A program made the position numbers and the translations under genes. Below are positions 7,870 through 16,524 of a stretch of DNA of 64,000 bases, piece after piece. Below the pieces are notes generated by a model. It did no database searches. It saw only the letters and a list, made by a program, of their open reading frames with translations, and was not told the origin of the DNA. The stretch lies in NCBI GenBank assembly GCA_003339645.1, contig QNUV01000021.1:1054001-1118000 (forward strand). Reading direction: 5' to 3'. This DNA is from Microbacterium arborescens (GTDB lineage: Bacteria; Actinomycetota; Actinomycetes; Actinomycetales; Microbacteriaceae). Position 1 is the stretch's first letter. Each line of letters opens with the position of its first letter.

Positions 7870-9924
7870 ATGAAGAATCGATGGAGATTCTCGCTCGGTC
7901 TGATCGGCGTCGTCGCGCTGACGATGGCAGCCCTCCCGGCGACCGCCGCGCCGACACCGCCCGCGACGATCGACGAGGCGTTCGACGAGCTGACGTCCGA
8001 ATGGCTGCCCGCAGCCGGCACGTGGGAGGCAGCGGACGGCGTCGCGAGAGTCGTGCAGCCGGGGTCGTCACGAGGGTCGATCCTCGCGCTGACCGGCCGC
8101 GGCCTCGACCAGGCGGCGACCGCGACGGTGACCTTCTCCGCTGCGGGCGGGGGAGCCAGCGCGTGGGCGGGCTTCACGGTGCGTCGCACCGGAACGGCCG
8201 ACGACTACACGCAGTCCGGTTACACCGTTCTCGTCCGCAACAGCGGTGAGCTGGCGGTCATCCGCGCCGCCGGTGACGGTCAGGTCGCCGTACTCGGCAC
8301 CGCGCAGACCGACGCTCGCCCCGGGTCCGGCCCGGTCACGGTCACGGCTTCGCTCGACGGCGAGCGGATGCGGGTCGGCCTCGGCGGCGTCGGGGAGGCG
8401 ACGACGCTGATCGACGTCACGGACGCCGCCTTCTCGGGCAGCGGGTTCGCCCTCGCGGCGCACCGAGACGTCCGGATGTCGGCCGCCTCCGTGCAGCTGT
8501 CGGGCGTCATCGATCGGGCCGAGCCGGTGCCGACCGACTGCGTCGGCTGGTCGGGGACGCCGGCGACGGATGCCGGCCGCGGCGAGGTGCTCGTGAGCGA
8601 CGCCCGCGTCGAGGCGGTATCGGCGCGCATCGCGGCGGGCGAGCAGCCGCAGGCGTTCGCGTACGCACGTTTGCTCACCGCTGCCGACGCGGGTCTCGAG
8701 CGAGCGCCCGCCCCGCCGACGACGTTCTTCGTGCCGTTCTTCTACAACGATCCGACCGCGCACCGTGCGGCACGGGACGGGCTGCAGAACGACGCGAACA
8801 CCGCCTACGAGCTCGCGTTGGCGTATCGCCTAACGGGCGATGCCCGGTACGGTGCGCATGCCGCGCAGTTCATCGACGCCTGGACCACGACGGTCGAATG
8901 CGTGCGCACCCGCGAAGATTCCGCGCTCGCCTTCAGCTACCACTTCCCGGCTTTCATCCATTCCGCCGAGCTGCTGCGCGGCACGTCGGTGTGGAGTGCG
9001 GCCTCGGAGGCCGTGTTCGCCGGCTTCCTGCGCGAGACGGCGTCGCCGGTCGCGGCGTCGATCCTTCACCGCACGAACAACTGGGGCAGCTGGGCCCTCG
9101 AGACGACGACCGCCGTGGCGGCGTACCTCGACGACGAGGTGGGGCTCGACGCGGCGAACGCGCGCGCCGTCGAGCTGCTCGAGCACCAGATCGACGAGAA
9201 CGGGCACCTCCCGGAGGAGGTCGATCGGAACAACGGCGTCGGAGACTACGGCATCTGGTACACCCATTTCTCGCTGCTGCCGCTCTTCCTCGTCGCCGAG
9301 ACGCTGTCGGCGCACGGGTACGACGTACACGCTCACGTCAACGCGAACGGGCGCGGGCTCGCCGACGCCGCGGACGCCGCGACGGGATGGGTCGCCGACC
9401 CGGCATCCTTCCCCTATTACACGGGCGACCCGGCGAAGCTCGCGAATGTGCGAACCATCGACTACCTGCGCGACGCGGGGGTCCTGGCGCACAGCATGAG
9501 CTACTTCGAGCTGGCGCAGAACCACTTCCCGACGGACCAGCGCGCGGCGCTGCTCGCCGAGGAAGGGCCGATGACGACGATCCACTCGGCGCCGTACCTG
9601 AGCCTCACCCACGGTGGACTCGCCGACGTCACGGCGGCACCCGGTGAGGGTGAGCCGGGCGCGGGTGAGCCGGGCACGGGCGAGCCGGGAGGGGGAACCC
9701 CCGGCGGCACGGGTTCGCCGGGAGGGTCGTCGGGAGGCTCGTCGGGCACCGGTCCGGCCGGGGCGCCGGCCGGTGGCTCGGACGCCCGGGCGATCGGCTC
9801 GCTCGCGGCATCCGGAGGCCAGGTCTCGCCCGCGCCGCTGGCGCTCGCCGCAGGGCTGAGCCTCGTCGGCCTGCTCCTCATCGTCGCGCGGGTGCGCCGG
9901 CGAGCGGTCACGACGCGGGGCTGA
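7870..9924 (+). CDS. Surface-anchored alginate-lyase-family protein
   Basis: A 684-residue exported protein. Residues 1-27 form a Sec signal peptide. Residues about 35-220 resemble a lectin/laminin-like beta-sandwich. Residues about 290-580 match the alginate lyase (PF05426) alpha-helical fold: NNWGSWALETTTAV and GHLPEEVDR...YTHFSLLPLFLVAE, equivalent to the PL5 active-site region. A Gly/Pro/Glu-rich linker follows, then LAASGG, a membrane span and an arginine-rich tail, which look like a class-E-sortase-type sorting signal with Ser in place of Thr. It probably cleaves an extracellular uronic-acid-containing polysaccharide whose fragments the upstream ABC system imports. The actual substrate is unknown. 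Confidence 0.8.
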   Translation: MKNRWRFSLGLIGVVALTMAALPATAAPTPPATIDEAFDELTSEWLPAAGTWEAADGVARVVQPGSSRGSILALTGRGLDQAATATVTFSAAGGGASAWAGFTVRRTGTADDYTQSGYTVLVRNSGELAVIRAAGDGQVAVLGTAQTDARPGSGPVTVTASLDGERMRVGLGGVGEATTLIDVTDAAFSGSGFALAAHRDVRMSAASVQLSGVIDRAEPVPTDCVGWSGTPATDAGRGEVLVSDARVEAVSARIAAGEQPQAFAYARLLTAADAGLERAPAPPTTFFVPFFYNDPTAHRAARDGLQNDANTAYELALAYRLTGDARYGAHAAQFIDAWTTTVECVRTREDSALAFSYHFPAFIHSAELLRGTSVWSAASEAVFAGFLRETASPVAASILHRTNNWGSWALETTTAVAAYLDDEVGLDAANARAVELLEHQIDENGHLPEEVDRNNGVGDYGIWYTHFSLLPLFLVAETLSAHGYDVHAHVNANGRGLADAADAATGWVADPASFPYYTGDPAKLANVRTIDYLRDAGVLAHSMSYFELAQNHFPTDQRAALLAEEGPMTTIHSAPYLSLTHGGLADVTAAPGEGEPGAGEPGTGEPGGGTPGGTGSPGGSSGGSSGTGPAGAPAGGSDARAIGSLAASGGQVSPAPLALAAGLSLVGLLLIVARVRRRAVTTRG
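9652..9696 (+). repeat. 15-bp coding tandem repeat in the lyase linker
   Basis: Three in-frame 15-bp units beginning GAGCCGGG, encoding the GEPG-rich linker between catalytic and sorting regions. Two similar 15-bp coding repeats occur elsewhere in the window (26131-26205 and 41241-41285). Confidence 0.8.
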
Positions 9925-9944
9925 GCCCGGTCTGCCGCGATCCC

Positions 9945-10020
9945 GGATGCAAGGGATCGCGGCAGACACGCCGTGCCGGCGGCATCCTGGACGGGGTGTC
10001 GGATCGGATGCCGTGCATCC
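9945..10020 (-). repeat. 76-bp palindromic repeat, copy 1 (inverted)
   Basis: Member of a family of five elements, each exactly 76 bp. The outer arms are GGATGCAAGGGATCG and its near complement; inner arms are GACACCCCG / CGGGGTGTC; the loop carries GGATGCCG (here as its complement CGGCATCC, hence minus orientation). It sits between the convergent lyase-like and alcohol dehydrogenase genes, where it may act as a bidirectional terminator. Confidence 0.85.
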
Positions 10021-10029
10021 CGGTGCCGG

Positions 10030-11052
10030 TCAGAGGGTGAGCAGCACCTTCGTGGCGCGGCGCTCGTCCATGGCCCGGTAGCCCTCGGCGGCATCGTCGA
10101 GCGGCAGCGTCAGGTCGAAGACGGCGCCCGGGTCGATCGCCCCCGACATGATGAGTTCGATCAGCTCGGGGAGGTACTGCCGCACGGGAGCCGGCCCGCC
10201 GTGCAGGTGCACGCCCGATCCGAAGAGCTCGGCGCCGGGAAGCTCGACGTCGTGCGAGACCCCGACGTATCCGACGTGACCGCCGGCGCGGGTGGAGCGG
10301 ATCGCCTGCATCATCGACTCCTGCGTGCCGACCGCTTCGATCACGGAATGCGCGCCCAGGCCGTCGGTGAGCTCCTTGACGCGAGCGACGCCGTCGGCGC
10401 CGCGCTCCTCGACGATGTCGGTCGCGCCGAAGCGGCGGGCGAGCGCCTGACGGTCGGCGTGGCGCGACATCGCGATGATGCGCTCGGCCCCGAGCTGCTT
10501 TGCCGACAGGATGCCGAGGAGGCCGACCGCTCCGTCGCCGACGACCGCGACCGTCTTGCCGGGGCCGGCCTGAGCAGCGACGGCGGCGAACCACCCGGTG
10601 CCGAGCACGTCTGATGCTGCCAGCAGGCCGCGGATCTGGTCGTCGGTGGGCTGGCCCGGGACGACGACGAGCGTGCCGTCGGCCAGGGGGACGCGCAGGC
10701 GTTCGGCCTGCGAGCCGAGACGGCCCATCGGCACGCGGTCGACGCAGTGCGACTGGTAGCCGTCGCGGCAGATCTCGCAGGTGTTGTCGGAGGCGATGAA
10801 CGAGCCGACGACGAAGTCGCCGACGGAGAGTCCGCTGACATCGTCGCCGATCTCCTCGACCACGCCGACGTACTCGTGCCCCATCGGGATGGGGCGCTTG
10901 ATGGCGTCTTCGCCGCGATAGGGCCACAGGTCGGAGCCGCAGATGCAGGCCGCCGCCACGCGGATGACGGCATCCGTGGGCTTCTCGATGACCGGGTCGG
11001 GGCGTTCCTCGACGCGGACGTCGCCGGGGGCGTGCATGATGACTCCGCGCAT
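10030..11052 (-). CDS. Zinc-dependent alcohol dehydrogenase family protein
   Basis: About 340 residues of the medium-chain dehydrogenase family: an N-terminal GroES-like catalytic domain and a C-terminal Rossmann domain. Catalytic-zinc ligands are visible as Cys38 (ACICGSDLW) and His59-Glu60 (GHEYVG); a structural-zinc loop follows with three cysteines (CEICRDGYQSHC), one fewer than the usual four. The cofactor motif is VVGDGAVGLLG. It should oxidise an alcohol or polyol with NAD(P). The ATG at 11052 is chosen over upstream options because alignment with the family begins there (MRGVIMHAPGDVRVEE). The neighbour is a divergent transporter. Confidence 0.9.
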   Translation of the reverse strand: MRGVIMHAPGDVRVEERPDPVIEKPTDAVIRVAAACICGSDLWPYRGEDAIKRPIPMGHEYVGVVEEIGDDVSGLSVGDFVVGSFIASDNTCEICRDGYQSHCVDRVPMGRLGSQAERLRVPLADGTLVVVPGQPTDDQIRGLLAASDVLGTGWFAAVAAQAGPGKTVAVVGDGAVGLLGILSAKQLGAERIIAMSRHADRQALARRFGATDIVEERGADGVARVKELTDGLGAHSVIEAVGTQESMMQAIRSTRAGGHVGYVGVSHDVELPGAELFGSGVHLHGGPAPVRQYLPELIELIMSGAIDPGAVFDLTLPLDDAAEGYRAMDERRATKVLLTL

Positions 11053-11142
11053 GGTGGTTGTCCCTTCGTAGCGGTGATCCCATTCCACCTCATGCGAGGG
11101 CCGGCGGGTCCCTCCTGGCCAACCGTGCGGCATGCTGGCATC

Positions 11143-12150
11143 ATGCGGGCGCTCGCGGTGGTGGAACGGCACCAAGCGACGGCGTTTCTGGCGGCGCTCG
11201 GCGTCGGTGCGGTCGTGGGGCTCGCGATGCCGCGCTTCGGTGAGGCGATCGAGCCGGCGCTCACCCCCGTGCTGGGCGTGCTGCTGTTCCTCACCTTCCT
11301 TTCGATACCGCTCTCCGGGATGCGCGATGCGATGCGCGACGCTCGGTTCGTCGGGGCGGTGATGGTCGCGAACTTCGTCGTGGTTCCTGCGATCGTCTGG
11401 CTGCTGTCGCGCTTTGTCGCGGGTGACCGGGCGCTGCTGCTCGGCGTGCTTCTGGTGCTGCTGACGCCCTGCGTCGATTACGTCATCGTCTTCGCGGGCC
11501 TCGCTGGAGGGTCACGTGAGCGGCTGCTGGCGGCGACGCCGATACTCATGATCACGCAGCTGCTGCTCCTGCCCGCATATGTGTGGGTGATGGCCGGGGA
11601 ACAGGCTGTCGCGGCGATCGATCCGCGTCCGTTCGCCGAAGCGTTCGTTGTGCTGATCGTCGTTCCACTTGCGCTGGCCGCCGTCGCTCAGGCCGCGGCT
11701 CGGCGCTCGCGGCGCGTCCGGACGGTGTCGCAGCGGCTCCTGGGTGCCATGGTGCCGGTGATGATGCTGACACTGTTCGTCGCGGTCGCCTCGCAGACGG
11801 CAGCGGTCGGGGACGCGATGTGGAAACTGGCGCCTGTCGTGCCGATCTTCATGGCCTTCGTGCCGTGCGCGGCGGCGGTGGGAGTCGTCGTGGGCCGTGT
11901 CGCGCGACTCGACGTCCCGCGACGGCGTTCGGTGGTCTTCAGCGCGGTGACGCGCAATTCGCTCGTCGTCCTCCCGCTCGCGCTCGCGTTGCCGATGACG
12001 CTCGCGCTGACTCCGCTCGTGGTGATCACGCAGACACTCGTCGAACTCGTCGCGATGGTCGTGCTGGTCGCGGTGGTGCCCCGGGTCGTGCCGGGGGAGG
12101 TGCCCGGGGGCCGTGATCGGGGTGTGAACGGCTCAGGGCCGGCGGGGTGA
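11143..12150 (+). CDS. ACR3/bile-acid-symporter-like transporter (arsenic resistance family)
   Basis: About 335 residues with roughly 10 membrane segments. The segment TPCVDYVIVFAGLAGG corresponds to the conserved ACR3 TPC/APC motif containing the functionally important cysteine, and the second half-repeat carries FSAVTRNSLVVLPLALALP. It belongs to the BART superfamily; homologues export arsenite or antimonite, or import organic acids. No arsR, arsC or arsM lies nearby, so an arsenic role is uncertain. The ATG at 11143 is the first sensible start ahead of the first membrane segment. It overlaps the convergent dioxygenase gene by 18 bases. Confidence 0.78.
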   Translation: MRALAVVERHQATAFLAALGVGAVVGLAMPRFGEAIEPALTPVLGVLLFLTFLSIPLSGMRDAMRDARFVGAVMVANFVVVPAIVWLLSRFVAGDRALLLGVLLVLLTPCVDYVIVFAGLAGGSRERLLAATPILMITQLLLLPAYVWVMAGEQAVAAIDPRPFAEAFVVLIVVPLALAAVAQAAARRSRRVRTVSQRLLGAMVPVMMLTLFVAVASQTAAVGDAMWKLAPVVPIFMAFVPCAAAVGVVVGRVARLDVPRRRSVVFSAVTRNSLVVLPLALALPMTLALTPLVVITQTLVELVAMVVLVAVVPRVVPGEVPGGRDRGVNGSGPAG

Positions 12151-13107
12151 GTTCCCGCCCGGAGCGGCGCCCGCCGTCGGGGTCGTGGTCGTGTCGACTC
12201 GCGCCGTGAGTGAGACGCCGTACCCGGATGACGTGTCTCCTGAGACCGTCGCGAGCTGGAGCGCGCCGCCGTCGTCGCCGAAGACGTTGTCGGAGGCGAG
12301 CGACACCTGCTCGAGGTTGCGCGCGGAACCGCTGTAGGCAGGGAGCGCGTAGACGGCGGTGCAGATGTCCTCGGGGAGGGCGACCTGGGATGTCGCGACG
12401 GCGTTCGCGGCGTCGGTCATCGCCGACGTGTCGGGGTACACCTCGAAGTGGATGTGCGGCCACCGGCCCGTGTAGCAGGCGGGGATGACCGAGGTGAAGG
12501 TGACGACGCCGGATGCGTCGGCAACCTGCACGCCGCGCAGGTAGGTCTCGTTCTCGACCCCGTTCGAGTACATCGAATACCCGCCGGCGGCGTCGCAGTG
12601 CCAGACGTAGACCGCGGCACCCGCGAACGGGACGTCGCCCCGGGCCGTGTCGAGGATCGTGAGCCGGAGGGTCATGGGCACGCCATCGGCCGTCGTCCCG
12701 CCTTCGAGCGACGATCGGATGTCGCTGCGGACGATTCCGGACCGCTCGAGGATGTCGGGTCCGTTCGACCCGTCGCCGGGGTAGGGGCCGGCGGTTTCGT
12801 CGGGGATCTCGCCGGCGGGCAGGTCGGAGTTCGCGAGGGCTGTCGCGGACGGTGTTGCGGTGGGTGTCGCGGTCGGTGCCGCGGTGGCCGAGGCCGACGG
12901 CGAGGCGGTCGCCGTGGGAGTGCAGGCCGCGAGAGCTGCGGCGCCCAGTCCGAGGCCGGCGAGGCTCAGCACGGAGCGGCGGCTCATCAGCGTGCGGATG
13001 TCGAAGGGGGCGCCCTGGTCGACGACCTCGTCGTCGGCGCGGTCGAGCAGACGGCCCTCGTAGGCCGGCCCTGCGGGCGTGTGGTCGGGTTCGGGGATGC
13101 GGTTCAC
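12133..13107 (-). CDS. Intradiol ring-cleavage dioxygenase-like Tat lipoprotein
   Basis: A 324-residue protein. A 40-residue charged N-region is followed by a twin-arginine motif SRRSVLSL (about 42-49), a hydrophobic core and the lipobox LAAC (about 59-62), then a Thr/Ala/Pro/Ser-rich linker. The core fits the intradiol dioxygenase fold: Tyr in TAGPYPG, Tyr in ACYTGR, and the two His of WPHIHFEVY, giving the 2-Tyr/2-His iron site. Folded, iron-loaded export by Tat is consistent. It would cleave catechols outside the membrane. The GTG at 13107 is chosen because GAGGAG precedes it; an internal ATG at the twin-arginine motif has no ribosome site. Confidence 0.85.
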   Translation of the reverse strand: MNRIPEPDHTPAGPAYEGRLLDRADDEVVDQGAPFDIRTLMSRRSVLSLAGLGLGAAALAACTPTATASPSASATAAPTATPTATPSATALANSDLPAGEIPDETAGPYPGDGSNGPDILERSGIVRSDIRSSLEGGTTADGVPMTLRLTILDTARGDVPFAGAAVYVWHCDAAGGYSMYSNGVENETYLRGVQVADASGVVTFTSVIPACYTGRWPHIHFEVYPDTSAMTDAANAVATSQVALPEDICTAVYALPAYSGSARNLEQVSLASDNVFGDDGGALQLATVSGDTSSGYGVSLTARVDTTTTPTAGAAPGGNSPRRP

Positions 13108-13214
13108 GTCGGACTCCTCGGTCGGTTCGACCACCGAGCATCGCCGGTCAGCCCATCCGTATCGTTGGGTGGACCTATGCGCCGGATATGAGACCCGCCC
13201 GAGACGCCGCGCCG

Positions 13215-14627
13215 TCAGAAGGGGGGTCTGTCCGGTGGCGGGTCGGAGGTGTCGATGGTGAAGCACACCGCGGGTATGGGGACGTCTTCGCGGTAGACCC
13301 GTCCGAGGGGTGAGGTCCATTCGAGGACCCCGCCGCCGAGCTGCCGGACTTCCCATTTCGTGAATTGCTTCATCGAATGGTGTCGTTGGCAGAGGTGGGC
13401 GAGGTTGAAGATGTGGGTGTGCCCGCCGAGGGCGTAGTCCATCGTGTGATCGAGTTCGCAGCGGATCGCCGCTCGCCGGCATCCGGGGAACCGGCAGTGC
13501 TGATCCCGGGCCATCAGGAGTTTCTTCATCGATGCGGTGGGCCGGTAGGTGTCGATCTCGACCGGGGTCCTGGTGACGGGGTCGATGAAGAGTCGGTCCC
13601 ACTCCGATACCTGTCCCGCGAGCTGTCGTGCCGTGTCGGCGTCGATCAGCGCGCCCCCGACGGCTTCGGCGGGGTTGTCATCGCGCCCCATCAGCGTCTC
13701 CGCGGTGACGGCGACTTGCACCCGGGCCCGGATCGCCCCGAGCCCACCGGCCCGGTCGGTGCCGTAGGTCGGGTCGACCACCGGTGCTCCGCCGAGGACG
13801 AGGTCTCCGAGGATGTCGGCCCGCAGTTGATCCATGGTCCGCGTATCGGCGGGCTCGCCCGACCCGGCGGCATCCGGATCGCCCGAGTTAGCGCCATCCG
13901 CGCCGCCGGCGCCAGCAACATCCGCGCCAGCAGCCGCGCCCCCGTCCGCTCCGGCACTCTCCACCCGGGCGTCCTTCACGGACTGTCCCATCTGCGTGAG
14001 CCGGTCGAGCATCCCGGCGGCGATGACCGTCGGAAGGTTCGCGACGAGGTTCGACATCCCATCGGACCCGTGGAACACCCGTACGCACCGTTCCGCCGCC
14101 GCGGTCTTGTGCCGCTCGGTGAATGTCTGTGGGTGCAACCGGGCCGCCAGAGCCTCCAGCGCACCGCGCACCCGCGAGGGCACATCCCGCTCACACACCG
14201 CTATCGCCGCTTTCGCATACTCCGACCGCACCTCTACCGGCACCTCCGCGCCGACCCGCACGACCACATCGACATGTCCGCGTTCGATCCGCCGCTGCGC
14301 CCACGCCTCGAACACCGCGGGGTAGTCGTCGATGACGGTCATCGCGTGGTCGATCTCACCCTGCAACCGCCGGTCGGTGAGCCGCGCCATCCCCGCCGCC
14401 TCGGCCGCGACCGACCGCAGCTCCATGTCCGACGCCATCCCCCGCACCCCATCGCGGCGCGCCTCACGCAGGGCCGACCAGCCCAGCTCCGCCAACGCAC
14501 GAACCCGCGAGACATCAGCCGCATGGAACTGGTCGAGCGCCTCCGCGAACACGGAGAACGCGTCGGCGTGCGGCGACGCATCTGTGGCACCGTCGCGCCC
14601 GAGCCCTCCACCGTCGTTCGATGTCAT
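13215..14627 (-). CDS. DUF222 / HNH endonuclease signature protein (13E12 family)
   Basis: A 470-residue member of the DUF222-HNH family that is abundant and multicopy in actinobacteria. The helical DUF222 region spans about residues 20-330. It is interrupted by a low-complexity Gly/Ala/Asp insert near residue 225. The C-terminal HNH nuclease reads CRFPGCRR...CELDHTMDYALGGHTHIFNLAHLCQRHH, with zinc-binding cysteines and the His/Asn/His catalytic set intact. Cellular role is not established; homologues have been linked to mobile DNA, but nothing mobile is seen here. The ATG at 14627 is the only sensible start. Confidence 0.88.
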   Translation of the reverse strand: MTSNDGGGLGRDGATDASPHADAFSVFAEALDQFHAADVSRVRALAELGWSALREARRDGVRGMASDMELRSVAAEAAGMARLTDRRLQGEIDHAMTVIDDYPAVFEAWAQRRIERGHVDVVVRVGAEVPVEVRSEYAKAAIAVCERDVPSRVRGALEALAARLHPQTFTERHKTAAAERCVRVFHGSDGMSNLVANLPTVIAAGMLDRLTQMGQSVKDARVESAGADGGAAAGADVAGAGGADGANSGDPDAAGSGEPADTRTMDQLRADILGDLVLGGAPVVDPTYGTDRAGGLGAIRARVQVAVTAETLMGRDDNPAEAVGGALIDADTARQLAGQVSEWDRLFIDPVTRTPVEIDTYRPTASMKKLLMARDQHCRFPGCRRAAIRCELDHTMDYALGGHTHIFNLAHLCQRHHSMKQFTKWEVRQLGGGVLEWTSPLGRVYREDVPIPAVCFTIDTSDPPPDRPPF

Positions 14628-14823
14628 GTTCCCATAATGTCAGCGACCACCGACATTGGAAGTGGATATACGTTCGACGGTGGATAAGTCGCGACGTACG
14701 CGAATTGTGCAGGAATCGCCATACCCGCCGACATCAGAAACCGCGAAAAGGCGGCATGACGAGATGACTCATCCTGCTGTCAAGAGGATGCGGCTGGGGC
14801 GCAGCCGCGGGCACCATCGCACC

Positions 14824-15156
14824 ATGAGTGACGACGACGACCAGACGCGGCACGAGTTCCGCGACGCCGTGAACATGAGCCCCGCCGAGCTCGAGAAATG
14901 GCTCGATACCGACGAGTCGAAGAAGGTCGGTCAGAAGGACGGCGGCGGCGAGTCGACGGGCCACCAGTCGGGCCGACGCATCGTCGACCTCCTCCGCACC
15001 AAGAAGGACGAGCTCACCGAATCGGACCTGAAGCACATGCGGAAAGTCGTCGGCTACGTCAACCGGCACCTCGCGCAGCGCCCCTCGGGCGACATCACCG
15101 AGACGGCCTGGCGCTATTCGCTCATGAACTGGGGCCACGACCCCGCGAAGAAGTGA
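14824..15156 (+). CDS. DUF3140 domain protein
   Basis: A 110-residue soluble, highly charged protein. The start MSDDDDQTRHEFRDAVNMSPAELEKWLDTD and the later helical segment LLRTKKDELTESDLKHMRKVVGYVNRHL match the DUF3140 family of actinobacterial small proteins, which is of unknown function and sometimes noted as DNA- or stress-associated. Ribosome site is weak, and a longer frame exists upstream, but the family alignment starts here. Its stop overlaps a GTG of the downstream hydrolase frame, suggesting coupling. Confidence 0.75.
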   Translation: MSDDDDQTRHEFRDAVNMSPAELEKWLDTDESKKVGQKDGGGESTGHQSGRRIVDLLRTKKDELTESDLKHMRKVVGYVNRHLAQRPSGDITETAWRYSLMNWGHDPAKK

Positions 15157-15200
15157 CTGCCTCCGCCGAGCAGGCCTCCGCCGCGCGGGAGAATGGAGCC

Positions 15201-16007
15201 GTGAGCATCCCCGCGTCCTCAGGTCTGACCGAGCTGCCCGAACCGCGATTCGTCCTCGTGGGCGAGGACGGCCACCGCATCGCCACCTACTCGTGGGGAG
15301 AGGACGACCTTCCGACGGTCGTCGTCGTGCACGGGTTCGCGTCGAACACGAAGGACAACTGGGTCTCGACCGGGTGGGTGCGCGACCTGCAGCGCGCGGG
15401 CTTCCGCGTGCTCGGTCTCGATCAGCGAGGACACGGTGCGAGCGACAAGCCGCATCGTGCCGCCGACTACGACCTGCACCAGCTCGCATCCGACGTCGAA
15501 GCTGTGCTCGACACCTATCTCGTCGACACGGCGATGTACGTCGGCTACTCGCTGGGCGCGCGTGTGGGCTGGGAGGTGCTTCAGGACTTCTCCGCGCGCA
15601 TCACGCGCGGCGTGCTGGGCGGCGTGCCCGACGGCATCCCGCTCGCGCGCCTCGACATCGATCAGGTGCGCGCGCTCGTCGAGAACGGCACCGAGGTGAC
15701 CGACCCCGTCACGCAGAACTACGTGCGGCTCACCGAGCGCGTCCCCGGCAACGACCTGCGGGCGCTGCTGGCGATCGCCGGCGGCATGCGCGCCTCGGGC
15801 ACCGTCGATCCCGACCCCGCGAACGCGCCGGAGCAGCCCGTGCTGTTCGCCACGGGGTCTCGTGACGCCATCATCGAGGGATCGAAAGCGCTCGCCGCCG
15901 CGACGCCGCAGGGGCGCTTCGTCGAGATCCCCGACCGGCACCACTTCAACGCACCGGGGTCGCGGGTGTTCCGCCAGACCGCGATCGAGTTCCTCACGGA
16001 GGGATGA
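15201..16007 (+). CDS. Alpha/beta-fold hydrolase
   Basis: A 268-residue hydrolase. The oxyanion region is VVVHGFASN, the nucleophile elbow GYSLGAR (Ser), the acid Asp in GSRDAI and the His in DRHHFN, so a complete Ser-Asp-His triad is present. It resembles epoxide-hydrolase or lactone-esterase-type proteins; no signal peptide. The GTG at 15201 has GGGAG 8 bases upstream and is preferred; a GTG at 15153 overlapping the DUF3140 stop would add 16 residues. Substrate unknown. Confidence 0.85.
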   Translation: MSIPASSGLTELPEPRFVLVGEDGHRIATYSWGEDDLPTVVVVHGFASNTKDNWVSTGWVRDLQRAGFRVLGLDQRGHGASDKPHRAADYDLHQLASDVEAVLDTYLVDTAMYVGYSLGARVGWEVLQDFSARITRGVLGGVPDGIPLARLDIDQVRALVENGTEVTDPVTQNYVRLTERVPGNDLRALLAIAGGMRASGTVDPDPANAPEQPVLFATGSRDAIIEGSKALAAATPQGRFVEIPDRHHFNAPGSRVFRQTAIEFLTEG

Positions 16008-16038
16008 CGCCGTATCCGCCCGGGCGCCGGCTGTGGCG

Positions 16039-16464
16039 TCAGGACGACGCGCGCCGATACGCGTCGCCGAGCCATCGGTCGTAGGCGAGCCACGGATCGG
16101 ATGCCGCCGCCCGAACCGTCTCGATGTGCTCGGTCAGCGGGCTCACGAGGGTGAACCACTCGCCGCCCTCGCGGAGTGCGGCGAACTCGCGGTGCCGCTG
16201 CTGCTCGAGCGACCGCCCGCCGCGTTCGAATGCGAGGAGCTCGTCGTGCCGGATGGCGGCGAGCCGCTGCCGTGGCCGCTCGCTCGTGCCGATCTTCACG
16301 CGGGCGCCGAATCGCAGGTAGTAGACGACGGCCACGACCGGGCGGGGCAGGTCGGCGTCGAAGGCGTCCCCCAGACGCCATCCGCAGCGCCGGCACACCC
16401 AGTGCCCCGTATCGGGGCTCATGCCGCCGGAGCGCCCGCCGCACACGCGGCAGGCGGACGGCAT
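16039..16464 (-). CDS. Zinc-ribbon plus GIY-YIG (MUG113-like) protein
   Basis: About 141 residues. An N-terminal two-CxxC zinc ribbon (CRVCGG...CRRCGW) is joined to a GIY-YIG-like domain of the MUG113/T5orf172 kind: VVYYLRFGARVKIGTSERPRQRLAAIRHDE, later HREFAALREGGEWF, with Tyr-Tyr, Lys-Ile-Gly, Arg and Glu in the expected order. These small nucleases occur singly in actinobacteria and phages. Start is uncertain: the ATG at 16464 begins the ribbon, while a GTG at 16521, three bases after the upstream gene's stop, would add 19 residues by coupled translation. Confidence 0.7.
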   Translation of the reverse strand: MPSACRVCGGRSGGMSPDTGHWVCRRCGWRLGDAFDADLPRPVVAVVYYLRFGARVKIGTSERPRQRLAAIRHDELLAFERGGRSLEQQRHREFAALREGGEWFTLVSPLTEHIETVRAAASDPWLAYDRWLGDAYRRASS

Positions 16465-16524
16465 CTCGGATATCAAGGAGGCGGGCACGACTCCAGGATC
16501 GCGCCCGCCTCCGACATCCACCCG

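Noticed and set aside
13215-14627. Homing endonuclease or mobile intron
   Set aside because: DUF222-HNH proteins are widespread chromosomal families; no intron, intein or target duplication is seen around it.
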